Counted from the stretch's first letter, positions 1-9,250 are shown. The stretch is DNA of 64,000 bases from CBDATA01 sp965202845 (GCA_965202845.1 OZ241856.1:2666001-2730000), one strand, 5' to 3'. Notes: a model not told the origin generated them from the letters alone. A program made the numbers and translations.

Positions 1-1446
1 CTGGTACGGATCCATTCGCGGCGGGAGTACCGGGTCTACATCATCGGGTTCACGCCGGGATTCCCCTATCTCGGCATGGCCGATCCCCGGCTCGACATCC
101 CGCGCCGCAAGACCCCCCGGGTGCGGGTTCCGGCGGGCGCGGTGGCGCTGGCCCGCGCCCAGACCGGCATCTACCCCTGGGTGACGCCCGGCGGCTGGCA
201 TCTGGTCGGCCGCACCGACCCCGCGCTCCTCTTCGACCCGGGGAAGGACCCGCCCGCTACGTGCCTGCCGGGCGACCAGGTCCGTTTCGTCCCGGTGGAC
301 GAACTCCCCGAACGCCACCCGACCCCAAGCGCATCCCCGCCTGTCGGCGTCCCGGCCTTCGAGGTCCTCCACGGCGGACTCCTCACCACCGTCCAGGACC
401 TGGGCCGCCCCGGATTCCAGCGCTACGGCGTGCCGTGGTCGGGCGCCGCCGACCCGCCTTCGCTCCGCTTCGCCAACCGCGCGGTGGGCAACCCGGACGG
501 CGCCGCCGGACTCGAGTGCGCGCTGCTGGGGCCGACGCTCCGCTTCCTTCGCCCGACGCTGCTGGCGCTGGGCGGCGCCGATCACCACGCGCATCTGGCG
601 ATGCCACGCGGCGCGCGCTGGCCGATCCCGGTCGGCATGTCCTTCCTCGCCCCCGAAGGCGGCGTCCTCCGCTTCGCCGGCCCACCGGCGGGGATGCGCG
701 CCTATGTCGCGTTCGCCGGCGGGATCGACGTCCCCGAAACGCTCGGTTCCCGCTCCACCTACCTGACCGCCGGGTTCGGGGGATTCCTGGGCCGGGCGCT
801 CCGCCCCGGCGACCGGGTTCCGTTGGGGCGTCCGTCCCCCGCCGCCCGCCAGAACCGCTTCGAACCCGCCGCACTCCGCCCGCCCCCGTCCGGTCCACTG
901 CGGCTGCGGATCAGCCTCGGCCCGCAGGAGGACTGCTTCCCCGCCGCCGCCCTGAAGCGGCTGCCGGAGATGGTCTTCACCGTCTCGAACGACTCGAACC
1001 GGATGGGGACCCGGCTTGACGGCCCGGTGCTCCGGCACCGCCCCGGCATGCAGGAGATCGTCTCCGACGCGAACCCGCCGGGCGCGGTCCAGGTTCCGCC
1101 GGACGGCCGCCCCATCGTCATGGGGGCGGACCAGGGAACCACCGGGGGCTATCCGAAGCTCGGCGCCGTGGTCGCCCCGGACCGGGCCCGACTGGCGCAG
1201 GCGCTCCCCGGCGCCGAAGTCGCGCTGGAGATCGTTTCGCTCGAAAAAGCCCGGGAGATCGCGCTCGCTACCAGCGAAGCTCCCGGAACAACTCCCGGAT
1301 TCGGGCGTCCAGCTGGTCGCGGGTCTCCCGGAAGCGACGAAGCTGCTCGACCTCGCGAATCGCATCCGCCGGGTCGGAAATCGGCCAGCGCAGCCGCTCC
1401 ACCCCGGCCGGCAGCACCGGGCAGACCTCCTCGGCGCAGAGCGTGA
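1..1446 (+). CDS. PxpB-PxpC (KipI-KipA) fusion, 5-oxoprolinase subunits, 5' end outside window
   Basis: The frame is open from base 1, so the start lies upstream. The first ~95 visible residues match the C-terminal half of PxpB/KipI (GFTPGFPYLG, then PRRKTPRVRVPAG and QTGIYPWVTPGGW). A short linker leads into a full PxpC/KipA domain beginning FEVLHGGLLTTVQDLGRPG. PxpB, PxpC and PxpA together form the ATP-dependent 5-oxoprolinase that opens pyroglutamate to glutamate; fused B-C forms are known. PxpA is not in the window. The last ~60 codons (after VSLEKAREIA) are low-complexity Pro/Arg/Gly sequence read antisense through arsC, so the natural stop was probably lost or frameshifted near 1250-1270. 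The domain call is firm; the 3' end is doubtful. Confidence 0.88.
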   Translation: MVRIHSRREYRVYIIGFTPGFPYLGMADPRLDIPRRKTPRVRVPAGAVALARAQTGIYPWVTPGGWHLVGRTDPALLFDPGKDPPATCLPGDQVRFVPVDELPERHPTPSASPPVGVPAFEVLHGGLLTTVQDLGRPGFQRYGVPWSGAADPPSLRFANRAVGNPDGAAGLECALLGPTLRFLRPTLLALGGADHHAHLAMPRGARWPIPVGMSFLAPEGGVLRFAGPPAGMRAYVAFAGGIDVPETLGSRSTYLTAGFGGFLGRALRPGDRVPLGRPSPAARQNRFEPAALRPPPSGPLRLRISLGPQEDCFPAAALKRLPEMVFTVSNDSNRMGTRLDGPVLRHRPGMQEIVSDANPPGAVQVPPDGRPIVMGADQGTTGGYPKLGAVVAPDRARLAQALPGAEVALEIVSLEKAREIALATSEAPGTTPGFGRPAGRGSPGSDEAARPRESHPPGRKSASAAAPPRPAAPGRPPRRRA

Positions 1447-1678
1447 TCACCAGGTCGGCCTCCCCGATCGGGATGTCCGCGATCCCCTTGGACTTGGCGT
1501 CCGCAATATCCACTCCGATTTCGCGGAGCGCGCGGATCGCCATCGGATGCACCCGCCAGGGCTGGGATCCGGCGCTCCACACCTCGACTCCGGGGGGCGC
1601 ATGGCGGCGGGCGAGCGCTTCGGCGAGCTGGCTACGCGCCGAGTTGGCGACGCAGAGAAAGACGAGGACGCGCGGCAT
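1268..1678 (-). CDS. arsC: Arsenate reductase ArsC, low-molecular-weight phosphatase family
   Basis: This 136-residue protein has the usual length for thioredoxin-type ArsC, a cytoplasmic enzyme that reduces arsenate to arsenite. The N-terminus holds the P-loop CVANSARSQLAEAL (Cys-x-x-Asn-Ser-x-Arg-Ser). The later CAEEVCPVLP segment carries the second and third redox cysteines of the family, and DPADAIRE follows near the end. No arsR or arsenite pump is adjacent. Its ATG overlaps the divergent ATG of the GDSL gene within a CATG at 1676-1679, so any promoters must overlap the opposite coding region. Its 3' end overlaps the tail of the pxpC frame by about 180 bp, convergently. A plain tyrosine phosphatase is less likely because of the CxxxxCP redox pair. 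Confidence 0.85.
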   Translation of the reverse strand: MPRVLVFLCVANSARSQLAEALARRHAPPGVEVWSAGSQPWRVHPMAIRALREIGVDIADAKSKGIADIPIGEADLVITLCAEEVCPVLPAGVERLRWPISDPADAIREVEQLRRFRETRDQLDARIRELFRELRW

Positions 1679-2401
1679 GCCGGCCTCCGAACGCTATCCT
1701 TTCTGCATCTTGAGGGCTCTCCCCGTCCTGTTCGCAGGGCTTCTTGCAGCCTGCGGAGAACCAGCCGAACCTCCCGCCGATCCGGTTCCCGTCGCCGAAC
1801 CCGCAGAAGACCGCTCGCTTCCGGCACTGATCGCCTTCGGAGACAGCCTCACCGCCGGATACGGCATCGACCCGGAGCAGGCATGGCCGGCCCGACTGGA
1901 GGAGCTTCTGGAGGCGCGCGGCCACCGCTTCCGGGTGGTGAACGCCGGCGTTTCCGGCGAGACCAGCTCCGGCGGACTCCGGCGGCTGCCCTGGGCGCTC
2001 GACCGGGAGCCGAACGCGGCCCTGGTGGTCATCGCCCTGGGCGGCAACGACGGCCTCCGCGCGATTCCGCCCGCCCTCATGGAGGAGAACCTCCGGGGCA
2101 TGGTGGAGGAGGCGCGCTCCCGCGGGCTCCGGACGCTGCTCGCCGGCGTTCCGACCCCGCCGGAGCTGGGCGCTGCCTACGCGGAGGAATTCGCCGCCGC
2201 CTTCCGGTCGGTGGCCCAGGACACCGGGACGCCGCTGATCGAGAGCCTCCTCGAAGGCGTCGCCGGAGTGCCGGAGCGGAACCAGCGCGATGGCATCCAT
2301 CCCAATCCCGAAGGCGCCGCCCGGATCGCGGAAACGGTGCTGGCGGCGGTGACGCCCTTGGTGCGGAACCCGGCGCCTCCCGAATACGTAGCCGACCAGG
2401 A

Positions 2402-2405
<4 letters not shown>
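1677..2405 (+). CDS. GDSL/SGNH arylesterase, TesA-like lipoprotein
   Basis: Starting at ATG 1677, the first ~26 residues form a lipoprotein signal (hydrophobic run ending LLAAC), so the protein is expected to be membrane-anchored on the periplasmic face. SGNH blocks are all visible: block I FGDSLTAGYG with the nucleophilic Ser, the NAGVSGET region, block III GGND and block V DGIHPNPEG with Asp and His. Substrates would be short esters, thioesters or lysophospholipids. The frame is open upstream to 1443, but that part is antisense to arsC. The TGA overlaps the ATG of the following ABC ATPase. In E. coli tesA lies beside ybbA-ybbP, divergently oriented; here all three run in one direction. Confidence 0.88.
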
Positions 2406-3097
<692 letters not shown>

Positions 3098-3102
3098 ACT
3101 CC

Positions 3103-5613
3103 GTGCGCTTCGCCTTCCGGATGGCGCTCCGGGAACTCCGCTCCTCGGTCCGGCGGCTCCTGCCGTTCTTCCTCGCGGTGGGACTGGGCGTGGCGGCGAT
3201 CGTGGTGCTGCGCTCGGCCGCTGACAGCCTCAAGGCCGCCCTGGTCGCCGAATCGCGGTCGCTCCTCGCCGCCGACGTCCGGATTTCCTCCTCGGAGGGC
3301 TTCAGCGAAAACGACCTCTTCATCCTGCGCGAGAAGCTGGAGGAGCACCCGGTCACCGGAACGGCGCGCGCCGCCGACGTAGCCACCCTGGCGCGTTCGG
3401 CGGCGGATGACGGCCTGGGGATGATGGTGGAGTTGAAGGGGGTCGACGAGGCGTTCCCGCTCTACGGGGAGATGGAAGTGGAAGGCGCCGCGTACGGACC
3501 GCACCTTCTGGGGGACGGCGGCGCCCTGGTCCGCCCCGAGGTGCTGGCGCGGCTCGGCGTGGAGGTCGGCGACCGGATCGTCCTGGGCGACCAGCCGTTC
3601 CAGGTGCGCGGGGTTTTGCTGAAGGAGGCGGGCGCCGGCGTGGACTTCTTCCGCCGCGGGCCGCGGGCGCTGGTGTCCCACCGCGACCTCATGGCTTCGG
3701 GCCTCCTCGACGGCCCGGCGCGCGGCGGCCACGAAATGCTGGTCGCGCTCGCGGACGAGCAGGCGGCCACCGACTTCGCCTGGGACCTGCGCGGCGCGTT
3801 CGAGAACGACGCGGTGCGGGTTCGCACGCTGCGCGAGACCGGGGACCGCCTCTCGCGCCGCATCCAGCGCGGCGAGGACTATCTAAGCCTGGCCGGGTTC
3901 ATGATCCTGGTGCTGGGCGCGGTCGGGGTGTTCAGCGTCATCCGCACCTTCACGGTCCAGAACCTGCGGGCGGCGGCCATCCAGCGCTGCCTCGGCGTGG
4001 GCGCCGGAACCATCTTCCTGACCGCGCTGCTCCAGGTCGCCGCGCTCGCGGGGCTGGCGAGCGCCTTCGGCGTCGGCCTGGGGGCGGCGGCGCTCTCGCT
4101 GGTTCCCGACGTGGAGATGGCGGGAGTGCAGGTGACCGCCCGTCTGACCTCGTCCGCCGCGCTCCAGGGGGCGCTCATCGGCGGCGCGGTCTCGCTGCTG
4201 GCGGCGATCACGCCGCTCCTGCCGCTCCGCCGGGTGCGCCCCCTGGGCCTCCTGCGAAGCGGCGACCTGCTCGCTGGCGGAAGCCCGCGGGAACGCCGGA
4301 TTGAGCTTGCGATGGGCGCGGCGGCGGCGCTCCTGTTCCTTTCGCTGGCCGGCTTCCAGTCGGGGTCGCTGCCGATGGCGCTGGCGGTTTCCGGCGGATT
4401 CACCGGAGTCGCGGTCTCGCTGTGGCTTCTGGGCGGCGCGCTGATCCGAGCGATGCGCCCGCTCATGGCCTCCCGCAACTTCGCGGTGCGGCACGCCCTG
4501 CGGACGGTGCGGCGCGGCGCGAACCAGGCGCGCGTCATCCTGGTGGCGCTGGGCGTCGGGGTGTTCCTGGTCGTCGCGGTGACCGGGATCGAGTCCAACC
4601 TGCGCCGCGAATTCAGCTTCCAGCAGGACAGCACGGCCCCGGATCTCTTCTTCCTGGACATCCAGGGGGATCAGGTGGACGCGATCCGGGCGAACGCGCC
4701 GGACATCCGGCTCATCCCGGTGCTCCAGGGGCGCATCCACGCCATCTTCGGACGAGATCTCCGGCTGGAGGACCGGGAGGCGGTCCGCTCGCGCGGAAGC
4801 CTGGGCCGCGAATACACCATCAGCGCGCGGAATACGCTGGACGACAACGAGACGCTGGTGGACGGCGCGTTCTGGGGCGACCGCCCCGCCGAGGGGATTG
4901 AGGTTTCGGCGGAAATCCAGATGCAGCGGGAGTACGGGATGCAGGTCGGCGACGTCGTCCGGTTCCGCATCCTCAGCGAGACGCTGGACGCCCGAATCAC
5001 CTCGATCCGCGACGTCGAGTGGCGGAACGCGCGCAACGGCGGGTTCACCTTCCTGCTCCACCCGGACAACGTGCGGGATTTCCCGATGACCTGGGCCGGC
5101 TTCGTCCGCGGCCCGGACGGGGTGACCGAGCGCGCCCGCTTCCAGGCGGCGGTGGCCGGCGCCTTCCCGAACGTCTCGGTGGTGGACCTCCGGGACGTGC
5201 TGGACACCATGCAGCAGGTGGCCGATGCGGTGGCGCTGGCGATCCGGATCGTGGGGTTGATCGCGGTGATCGGCGGCGTCCTGATCCTGGTGGGTTCGGT
5301 CGCCGTCCACATGGGGGCGCGCCGCCGCGAGACCGCGGTGCTGCGGGTGCTGGGCGCCGCTCGTTCCCGGGTGGTCGCCCTGACCCTGATCGAGCACGGC
5401 GCCATCGGCGGCCTGGCGGGCGCCGCCGCCTCCTTCTTCGCCGCCGGGGTGACCTTCTATGTCGTGCGCGAGGTCATGCGGATTCCGTTCGCCGCCGAAC
5501 CCTGGATGGCGGCGGCGGCCATCCTGGGCGCGAGTCTGGGCGCGGCGACGGTGGGGGCGTTCGCGGCGGTCGACGTGCTCCGGCGGAAGCCGCTGGGCCT
5601 GCTCACCGACTGA
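3103..5613 (+). CDS. FtsX-like permease, YbbP type
   Basis: This 836-residue inner-membrane protein starts at GTG 3103. It has an N-terminal membrane anchor, a large periplasmic domain, a central block of transmembrane helices (about residues 265-480), a second periplasmic domain and a C-terminal FtsX block (about 700-830). This is the ten-helix two-module plan of YbbP/ADOP permeases. The C-terminus KPLGLLTD lies inside the first copy of a 38-bp direct repeat. It is the third gene of the tesA-ybbA-ybbP cluster. The substrate is unknown. Confidence 0.88.
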   Translation: MRFAFRMALRELRSSVRRLLPFFLAVGLGVAAIVVLRSAADSLKAALVAESRSLLAADVRISSSEGFSENDLFILREKLEEHPVTGTARAADVATLARSAADDGLGMMVELKGVDEAFPLYGEMEVEGAAYGPHLLGDGGALVRPEVLARLGVEVGDRIVLGDQPFQVRGVLLKEAGAGVDFFRRGPRALVSHRDLMASGLLDGPARGGHEMLVALADEQAATDFAWDLRGAFENDAVRVRTLRETGDRLSRRIQRGEDYLSLAGFMILVLGAVGVFSVIRTFTVQNLRAAAIQRCLGVGAGTIFLTALLQVAALAGLASAFGVGLGAAALSLVPDVEMAGVQVTARLTSSAALQGALIGGAVSLLAAITPLLPLRRVRPLGLLRSGDLLAGGSPRERRIELAMGAAAALLFLSLAGFQSGSLPMALAVSGGFTGVAVSLWLLGGALIRAMRPLMASRNFAVRHALRTVRRGANQARVILVALGVGVFLVVAVTGIESNLRREFSFQQDSTAPDLFFLDIQGDQVDAIRANAPDIRLIPVLQGRIHAIFGRDLRLEDREAVRSRGSLGREYTISARNTLDDNETLVDGAFWGDRPAEGIEVSAEIQMQREYGMQVGDVVRFRILSETLDARITSIRDVEWRNARNGGFTFLLHPDNVRDFPMTWAGFVRGPDGVTERARFQAAVAGAFPNVSVVDLRDVLDTMQQVADAVALAIRIVGLIAVIGGVLILVGSVAVHMGARRRETAVLRVLGAARSRVVALTLIEHGAIGGLAGAAASFFAAGVTFYVVREVMRIPFAAEPWMAAAAILGASLGAATVGAFAAVDVLRRKPLGLLTD

Positions 5614-5639
5614 GCAGCCGTTCCCCGGCGGCGAGCAGG
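5602..5639. repeat. 38-bp direct repeat, left copy flanking phd-vapC
   Basis: It begins CTCACCGACTGAGCAGCC and ends GGCGGCGAGCAGG, and recurs at 6364-6401 with a single T/C difference (5621). The left copy contains the ybbP stop codon. The right copy contains the last 11 codons and stop of the convergent ADP-ribosylglycohydrolase gene. The flanked 724 bp hold only the TA module, so the repeat looks like a duplication made when the module arrived. Confidence 0.85.
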
Positions 5640-5651
5640 TCGGTGCCTGAT

Positions 5652-5686
5652 TTGACCTGTCCTGACCGGTCGTTGATACTGGTCAG
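5652..5686 (+). promoter_or_regulatory. Possible promoter/operator of phd-vapC
   Basis: TTGACC at 5652-5657 and TGATAC at 5674-5679 are 16 bases apart, and the ATG follows 7 bases after the second box, so the transcript would be almost leaderless. An inverted repeat CTGACC (5662-5667) / GGTCAG (5681-5686) spans the -10 region, as expected for an autorepressing Phd-type antitoxin. Pattern reading only. Confidence 0.4.
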
Positions 5687-5926
5687 ATGGAAACCATCAA
5701 GGCGTCCGATTTCAAGGCGCGTTGCCTTGCGATTCTGGACCGTGTGCAGGAGACCGGCGAGCGCATCGTCATTCTGAAGCGGGGGCGGCCCGTGGCGGAA
5801 CTCGGTCCGGCAACGCACGCTGGCGACAGGTACCCGCAGCTTGAGTTGCGCGGCACGGTGAAGGTGTGTGGCGACATCGTGGCGCCGGCGGTTCCGGCGG
5901 AACACTGGGAAAGCCTGGCCGAGTGA
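5687..5926 (+). CDS. Phd/YefM-family antitoxin
   Basis: This 79-residue protein begins METIKASDFKARCLAILD, followed by ERIVILKRGRPVAEL, the Phd/YefM fold with its N-terminal DNA-binding half and the typical GRPVA turn. Its acidic C-terminus (HWESLAE) would bind and block the PIN toxin. Its TGA overlaps the toxin GTG in GTGA, giving translational coupling. The module sits between two copies of a 38-bp direct repeat, so it was probably inserted between ybbP and the convergent gene at 6365. Confidence 0.9.
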   Translation: METIKASDFKARCLAILDRVQETGERIVILKRGRPVAELGPATHAGDRYPQLELRGTVKVCGDIVAPAVPAEHWESLAE

Positions 5927-6321
5927 AGCCGCTCCTGGACACCCATGTGTTCATTTGGTGGCTTGAAGATCCGCTCCGCCTCTCTCCGGCGCAGCGGCGG
6001 GTAGTCGAATCGGCCCGTGCTTCATCGCCGCTTCTGGTCGCCGGGATTTCCCTCTGGGAAGTGGCGATGCTGGCGGGCCTCGGCCGGATTCGGATCGCCG
6101 GCTCCCTGCGCCACTGGCTTGAAATGGCGGTCGCGCCTCCCCTGGTGAGGCTTTGTCCCTTGAACCCGGCGATCGCCGCCGAAGTGGCAGCGCTGCCTGG
6201 AACGCTTCATCGCGATCCGGCGGATCGCATTCTGATCGCCACCGGGCGCGTGCTCGGAGCCACGCTCCTCACCCAGGATCGCCGCATCGTCGAATCCGGA
6301 CTGGTGGAAACCCTGACCTGA
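5923..6321 (+). CDS. VapC-type PIN-domain toxin
   Basis: From GTG 5923 this is 132 residues, the normal VapC size. PIN acidic residues are visible: LLDTHVFIWW at the N-terminus (Asp), SLWEVAML (Glu) and HRDPADRILIATG (two Asp). VapC toxins are Mg-dependent ribonucleases that cut tRNA or rRNA and stop translation. The open frame extends upstream to 5866, but the GTGA overlap with the antitoxin stop makes 5923 the sensible start. Confidence 0.9.
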   Translation: MKPLLDTHVFIWWLEDPLRLSPAQRRVVESARASSPLLVAGISLWEVAMLAGLGRIRIAGSLRHWLEMAVAPPLVRLCPLNPAIAAEVAALPGTLHRDPADRILIATGRVLGATLLTQDRRIVESGLVETLT

Positions 6322-6363
6322 ATCGCCGGTCTTTCCGCCGAGGACGGCGAAGACCTTCGCGCT

Positions 6364-6401
6364 CTCACCGACTGAGCAGCCGCTCCCCGGCGGCGAGCAG
6401 G
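6364..6401. repeat. 38-bp direct repeat, right copy flanking phd-vapC
   Basis: Second copy of the repeat at 5602-5639, differing at one base. On the minus strand it encodes the natural C-terminus LLAAGERLLSR and stop of the ADP-ribosylglycohydrolase, so this is likely the original site and the left copy, fused to the ybbP end, would be shared by both genes before insertion. Confidence 0.85.
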
Positions 6402-7858
6402 CGCTCTCTCCCGGCGAGTTTCCGCAGCCACTCCCCGGGGATGCCGCTGACGCCGTAGAGCGCGCCGGCGAGCTGGCCAGTGACCGCCGCGACCGTGTCG
6501 GCGTCGTCCGCCAGGTTGGCGGCCAGCAGCACCGCGTTCCGGAAGTCGCCGGTGCGGGCGACCGACCAGAGCGCGGTGTTCAGGGTGTCCACCACATAAC
6601 CGCTGGAGCGGACGGCATCCCGCGGCTGCCCGCGCCAGCTCCCGCCCAGGATTTCCGCGATCCTGGGCGCGCCGGAAAACGGCCTCGGCGCCAGGACGTC
6701 GGCGCGTGGCGTCCCGTCGATCGCGTCCGCAAGCAGCATGGCGAAGGCGCGGCAGGCGTCCACCGCTTCCTCAGCGCCGTGGGTGGTCCGGGACTGGCCG
6801 ATGGCGGCGGCGGAAAGGGCGTCCCGGTCGGAGTGGAACCGGAGGGCGACCGGGGCGAGCCGCATCAGCGAGCCGTTGCCGGCGCTTCGCGGATCGGCGG
6901 AGCCGGCTTCGGGGTCGCCGGTGCGTTCGTAGCGGTCAAGCGCCGCGCTGGTCGTGGCGCCGATGTCGAAGCAGGTTCCGGTGCTGGAGTATGCGCCGTC
7001 CCGTCGCCAGCGGACGAAGCGGTCCATCAGATCCCGGCAGTCGAGCTTGCCGCAGGCGACCAGGCTCTCGGCGAGCGCGAGCGCCATCGCGGTGTCGTCG
7101 GTCCACTGCCCCGGTTCGAGGCCGAACGGCCCGCCGCCGACCAGGCCGACGAGGCGCGGCGCCGCGTCCCGCTCTTCGAATTCGAGAGTGGTTCCCACCG
7201 CATCGCCCACCGCGAGTCCGAGGAAGGCGCCGAGTCCCCGATCCCGGACGGCATCGGCGGATCGGGAGGGTTTGTTGTTCGGCGGCCGGGGGGCGCATCG
7301 CTCCACGTGGGCGCATTGGGCGGCGGTTTCGATGGTTCGGGAATGGGCGTCCCGCACCCGGCGGATGGCGTCGCCGGGCGTCGCCGCGCCCAGTTCCACC
7401 AGCAGCCGCGCCGTGATGGTTCCCGCCCGGCCTAGTCCGCCACGGCAATGGAGCAGCACGTCGAATCCGAGCCGCAGGCGGTCGCGGATCGCCTCGCCGA
7501 CGCTCTCCCAGGCCGCCTCAAACTCCGCGCCGGGAGGCCGCCCGTCCGGGATCGGCGCATGCCACCACTCCATGTGCCGATCCCGGGCCTGTTCGCCCAG
7601 GTCCTCCACGCCGAGGCGGACGAACTCGTGCGGCTCCAGCAGGCTGAGCACCGCGGTCGCGCCCCGGTCGCGCGCCAGGTCAAGGTCGGCGCCGAGATCC
7701 CGCTCCCACGGACCCGAAAGCGCCGCGTAATCGGTCCTTCCCGGGCACTGCGAGAAGCCGATCCGCCCCATGCCGTCGCCGGTCGGGAGCCAGGTGATCC
7801 GGAGCGGATGGCTGACGCTGGTCCGGGACACGGCGGGAATGCTCGCGGACTCCGTCAC
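6365..7858 (-). CDS. Dual-specificity phosphatase fused to ADP-ribosylglycohydrolase
   Basis: This is a two-domain protein of 497 residues. Residues ~18-190 resemble CDKN3-like protein phosphatases: the P-loop HCRGGLGRAGT (137-147) has catalytic Cys138 and Arg144, and PIPDG near 105 could supply the general acid. Residues ~205-490 are a DraG-type ADP-ribosylglycohydrolase: GAFLGLAVGDAVG, the metal-binding WTDDTAMA, GNGSLMR and the second metal site DDADTVAA. It would remove ADP-ribose from a target and perhaps also phosphate. Its GTG overlaps the hsdS TGA (GTGA), implying co-translation with a restriction specificity subunit. Each domain is recognisable; the target is unknown. Confidence 0.85.
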   Translation of the reverse strand: MTESASIPAVSRTSVSHPLRITWLPTGDGMGRIGFSQCPGRTDYAALSGPWERDLGADLDLARDRGATAVLSLLEPHEFVRLGVEDLGEQARDRHMEWWHAPIPDGRPPGAEFEAAWESVGEAIRDRLRLGFDVLLHCRGGLGRAGTITARLLVELGAATPGDAIRRVRDAHSRTIETAAQCAHVERCAPRPPNNKPSRSADAVRDRGLGAFLGLAVGDAVGTTLEFEERDAAPRLVGLVGGGPFGLEPGQWTDDTAMALALAESLVACGKLDCRDLMDRFVRWRRDGAYSSTGTCFDIGATTSAALDRYERTGDPEAGSADPRSAGNGSLMRLAPVALRFHSDRDALSAAAIGQSRTTHGAEEAVDACRAFAMLLADAIDGTPRADVLAPRPFSGAPRIAEILGGSWRGQPRDAVRSSGYVVDTLNTALWSVARTGDFRNAVLLAANLADDADTVAAVTGQLAGALYGVSGIPGEWLRKLAGRERLLAAGERLLSR

Positions 7859-9147
7859 GCCACGGCCTCCAGAAACGTTTCGGCGTCCCGAATCCGGATC
7901 GCCCCCGAAATCAGCTTCGGCAACAGAGTGTCCCGGATGGTGGTCAGGAGACGGGACTCAGCGGTAGCTTGACCGTGTCGTGTGTACATGGCGCTTACTT
8001 GTTCTTCGAAGCGCACCACCACGTTTGCGGTCGGCTTGATTTGCTTGTTCATGTACGCCAGGTTTCGATTCAACCCCGGGACCGCCGAATCGGCGGCGAC
8101 TGACGGCAAGTCCTGTCTCTGCAAGGCCAAGAACAGGAAGTACAAGCATGCATGATCGTGCTTGGGAATGACGTGGAACGTGGTATCGATTGGAAAGAAT
8201 CTGGTTGATGACAAAGTCACCGTACCCGGGTTGCCCTTTCGCCCAACAATGATTCCAGGCCTCTTTACGAACGCTTCGTCGTGCCAGCCGATCTGACCAT
8301 TCGAGCCAAAAACCGGCACGTTGCCGGCGGCATTGCGCGCCTTGGCTTTCAGAGCCTTGCCGTAACTCAGTTCGATCATGTCCCCCAGACTTGAAACCGT
8401 CCACCTTTCCGGGATTTCGCCGAGTTCGGAATTGACGAAGCGGTCGAGAAACAGCTTCCAGATTTCGGACGGGAGGTAGGGGGCGCGGTTTTCCATCTTC
8501 GCCCGGACGGGGCCGAAATCGACGAACCAGTCCTTGAAGAGGGCTTGCGCCATCGCCTCCAGCGTCCGGTTCATCCGGCGGTTGTGTTCGATCTTGTCAT
8601 CCAGCGCGCCGAGGATGCGGACGATGGCGCGTTGTTCGGAAAGGGGCGGGAGGGGGAGCCGGATTTCCTTCAGCGCGGATCCGGTCAGCTCCCGGAACGT
8701 CGAACCGGTTGCATGCCGCTCCAGTTCGGCGGTGTTCTGCTTGAGCCAGTAGAAGATGTATTCCGGATGCGCGCCCTCTCGCACCTTGAGACTGCGAAAA
8801 CCCTGGTTCGTCGCAATGGGATTTCCCGCGAGGGCGACGTAGCCGATGGGCGCCCGCGTCGTGAGAAGCACGGCGCCCGCGGGAAGCATCCTGGCGGCGG
8901 AAGCTTCAAGCCCCCGCCGGGAAAGGTTCCGTTCCCCGCGCCGAACGAAACGATCGTGCGATCTCGACAGATCCTTCGGCGTGATCCAGGGAATGGTCCC
9001 GCCCCAATTGCCCGCATCCTTCGTCGAGGGGGTGCCGCCGCCAACGATGTCCGCGATCCCGCCCAAAGCGACCCGGCGCCACCCGCTGGGCAGACGGTCG
9101 GGCGCGGCGTGCGTCGGATCGGACTCGAACACGACACTTTTTGTCAT
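7855..9147 (-). CDS. hsdS: Type I restriction specificity subunit HsdS, no HsdM/HsdR nearby
   Basis: From ATG 9147 (behind GGGAGCGAGG) the protein has 430 residues, the usual HsdS length. It contains two target-recognition domains (about 15-165 and 245-385) and the central conserved helix region with LPPLSEQRAIV and KIEHNRRMN; the second conserved region ends at TLLPKLISGAIRI. HsdS gives type I enzymes their sequence specificity. No hsdM or hsdR gene lies in the window, so it is an orphan or its partners are distant. The second recognition domain is visibly less GC-rich than the first, suggesting domain exchange. Upstream open frame to 9429 is not coding for HsdS. Confidence 0.9.
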   Translation of the reverse strand: MTKSVVFESDPTHAAPDRLPSGWRRVALGGIADIVGGGTPSTKDAGNWGGTIPWITPKDLSRSHDRFVRRGERNLSRRGLEASAARMLPAGAVLLTTRAPIGYVALAGNPIATNQGFRSLKVREGAHPEYIFYWLKQNTAELERHATGSTFRELTGSALKEIRLPLPPLSEQRAIVRILGALDDKIEHNRRMNRTLEAMAQALFKDWFVDFGPVRAKMENRAPYLPSEIWKLFLDRFVNSELGEIPERWTVSSLGDMIELSYGKALKAKARNAAGNVPVFGSNGQIGWHDEAFVKRPGIIVGRKGNPGTVTLSSTRFFPIDTTFHVIPKHDHACLYFLFLALQRQDLPSVAADSAVPGLNRNLAYMNKQIKPTANVVVRFEEQVSAMYTRHGQATAESRLLTTIRDTLLPKLISGAIRIRDAETFLEAVA

Positions 9148-9160
9148 GCCTCGCTCCCGT

Positions 9161-9250
9161 TTATGTGCAACGTATGAGTGACAAGCTGGTTTAACGCTCA
9201 CTTTCGGCGAAATATGAGCGTCAAAACCCGTTATGTGCAACGTATGAGCG
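9161..9250. repeat. Direct and inverted repeats upstream of hsdS
   Basis: TTATGTGCAACGTATGAG occurs at 9161 and again at 9231. ATGAGCGTCAAA occurs at 9214 and 9244. ACGCTCA (9194-9200) pairs with TGAGCGT (9215-9221). They lie directly ahead of the hsdS start, which could make them regulatory; they may equally be debris of the broken gene beside them. Confidence 0.55.

Noticed and set aside
9161..9250. Short repeats considered as a CRISPR array
   Set aside because: Only two copies, uneven unit structure, no cas genes. No CRISPR array is visible anywhere in the window.
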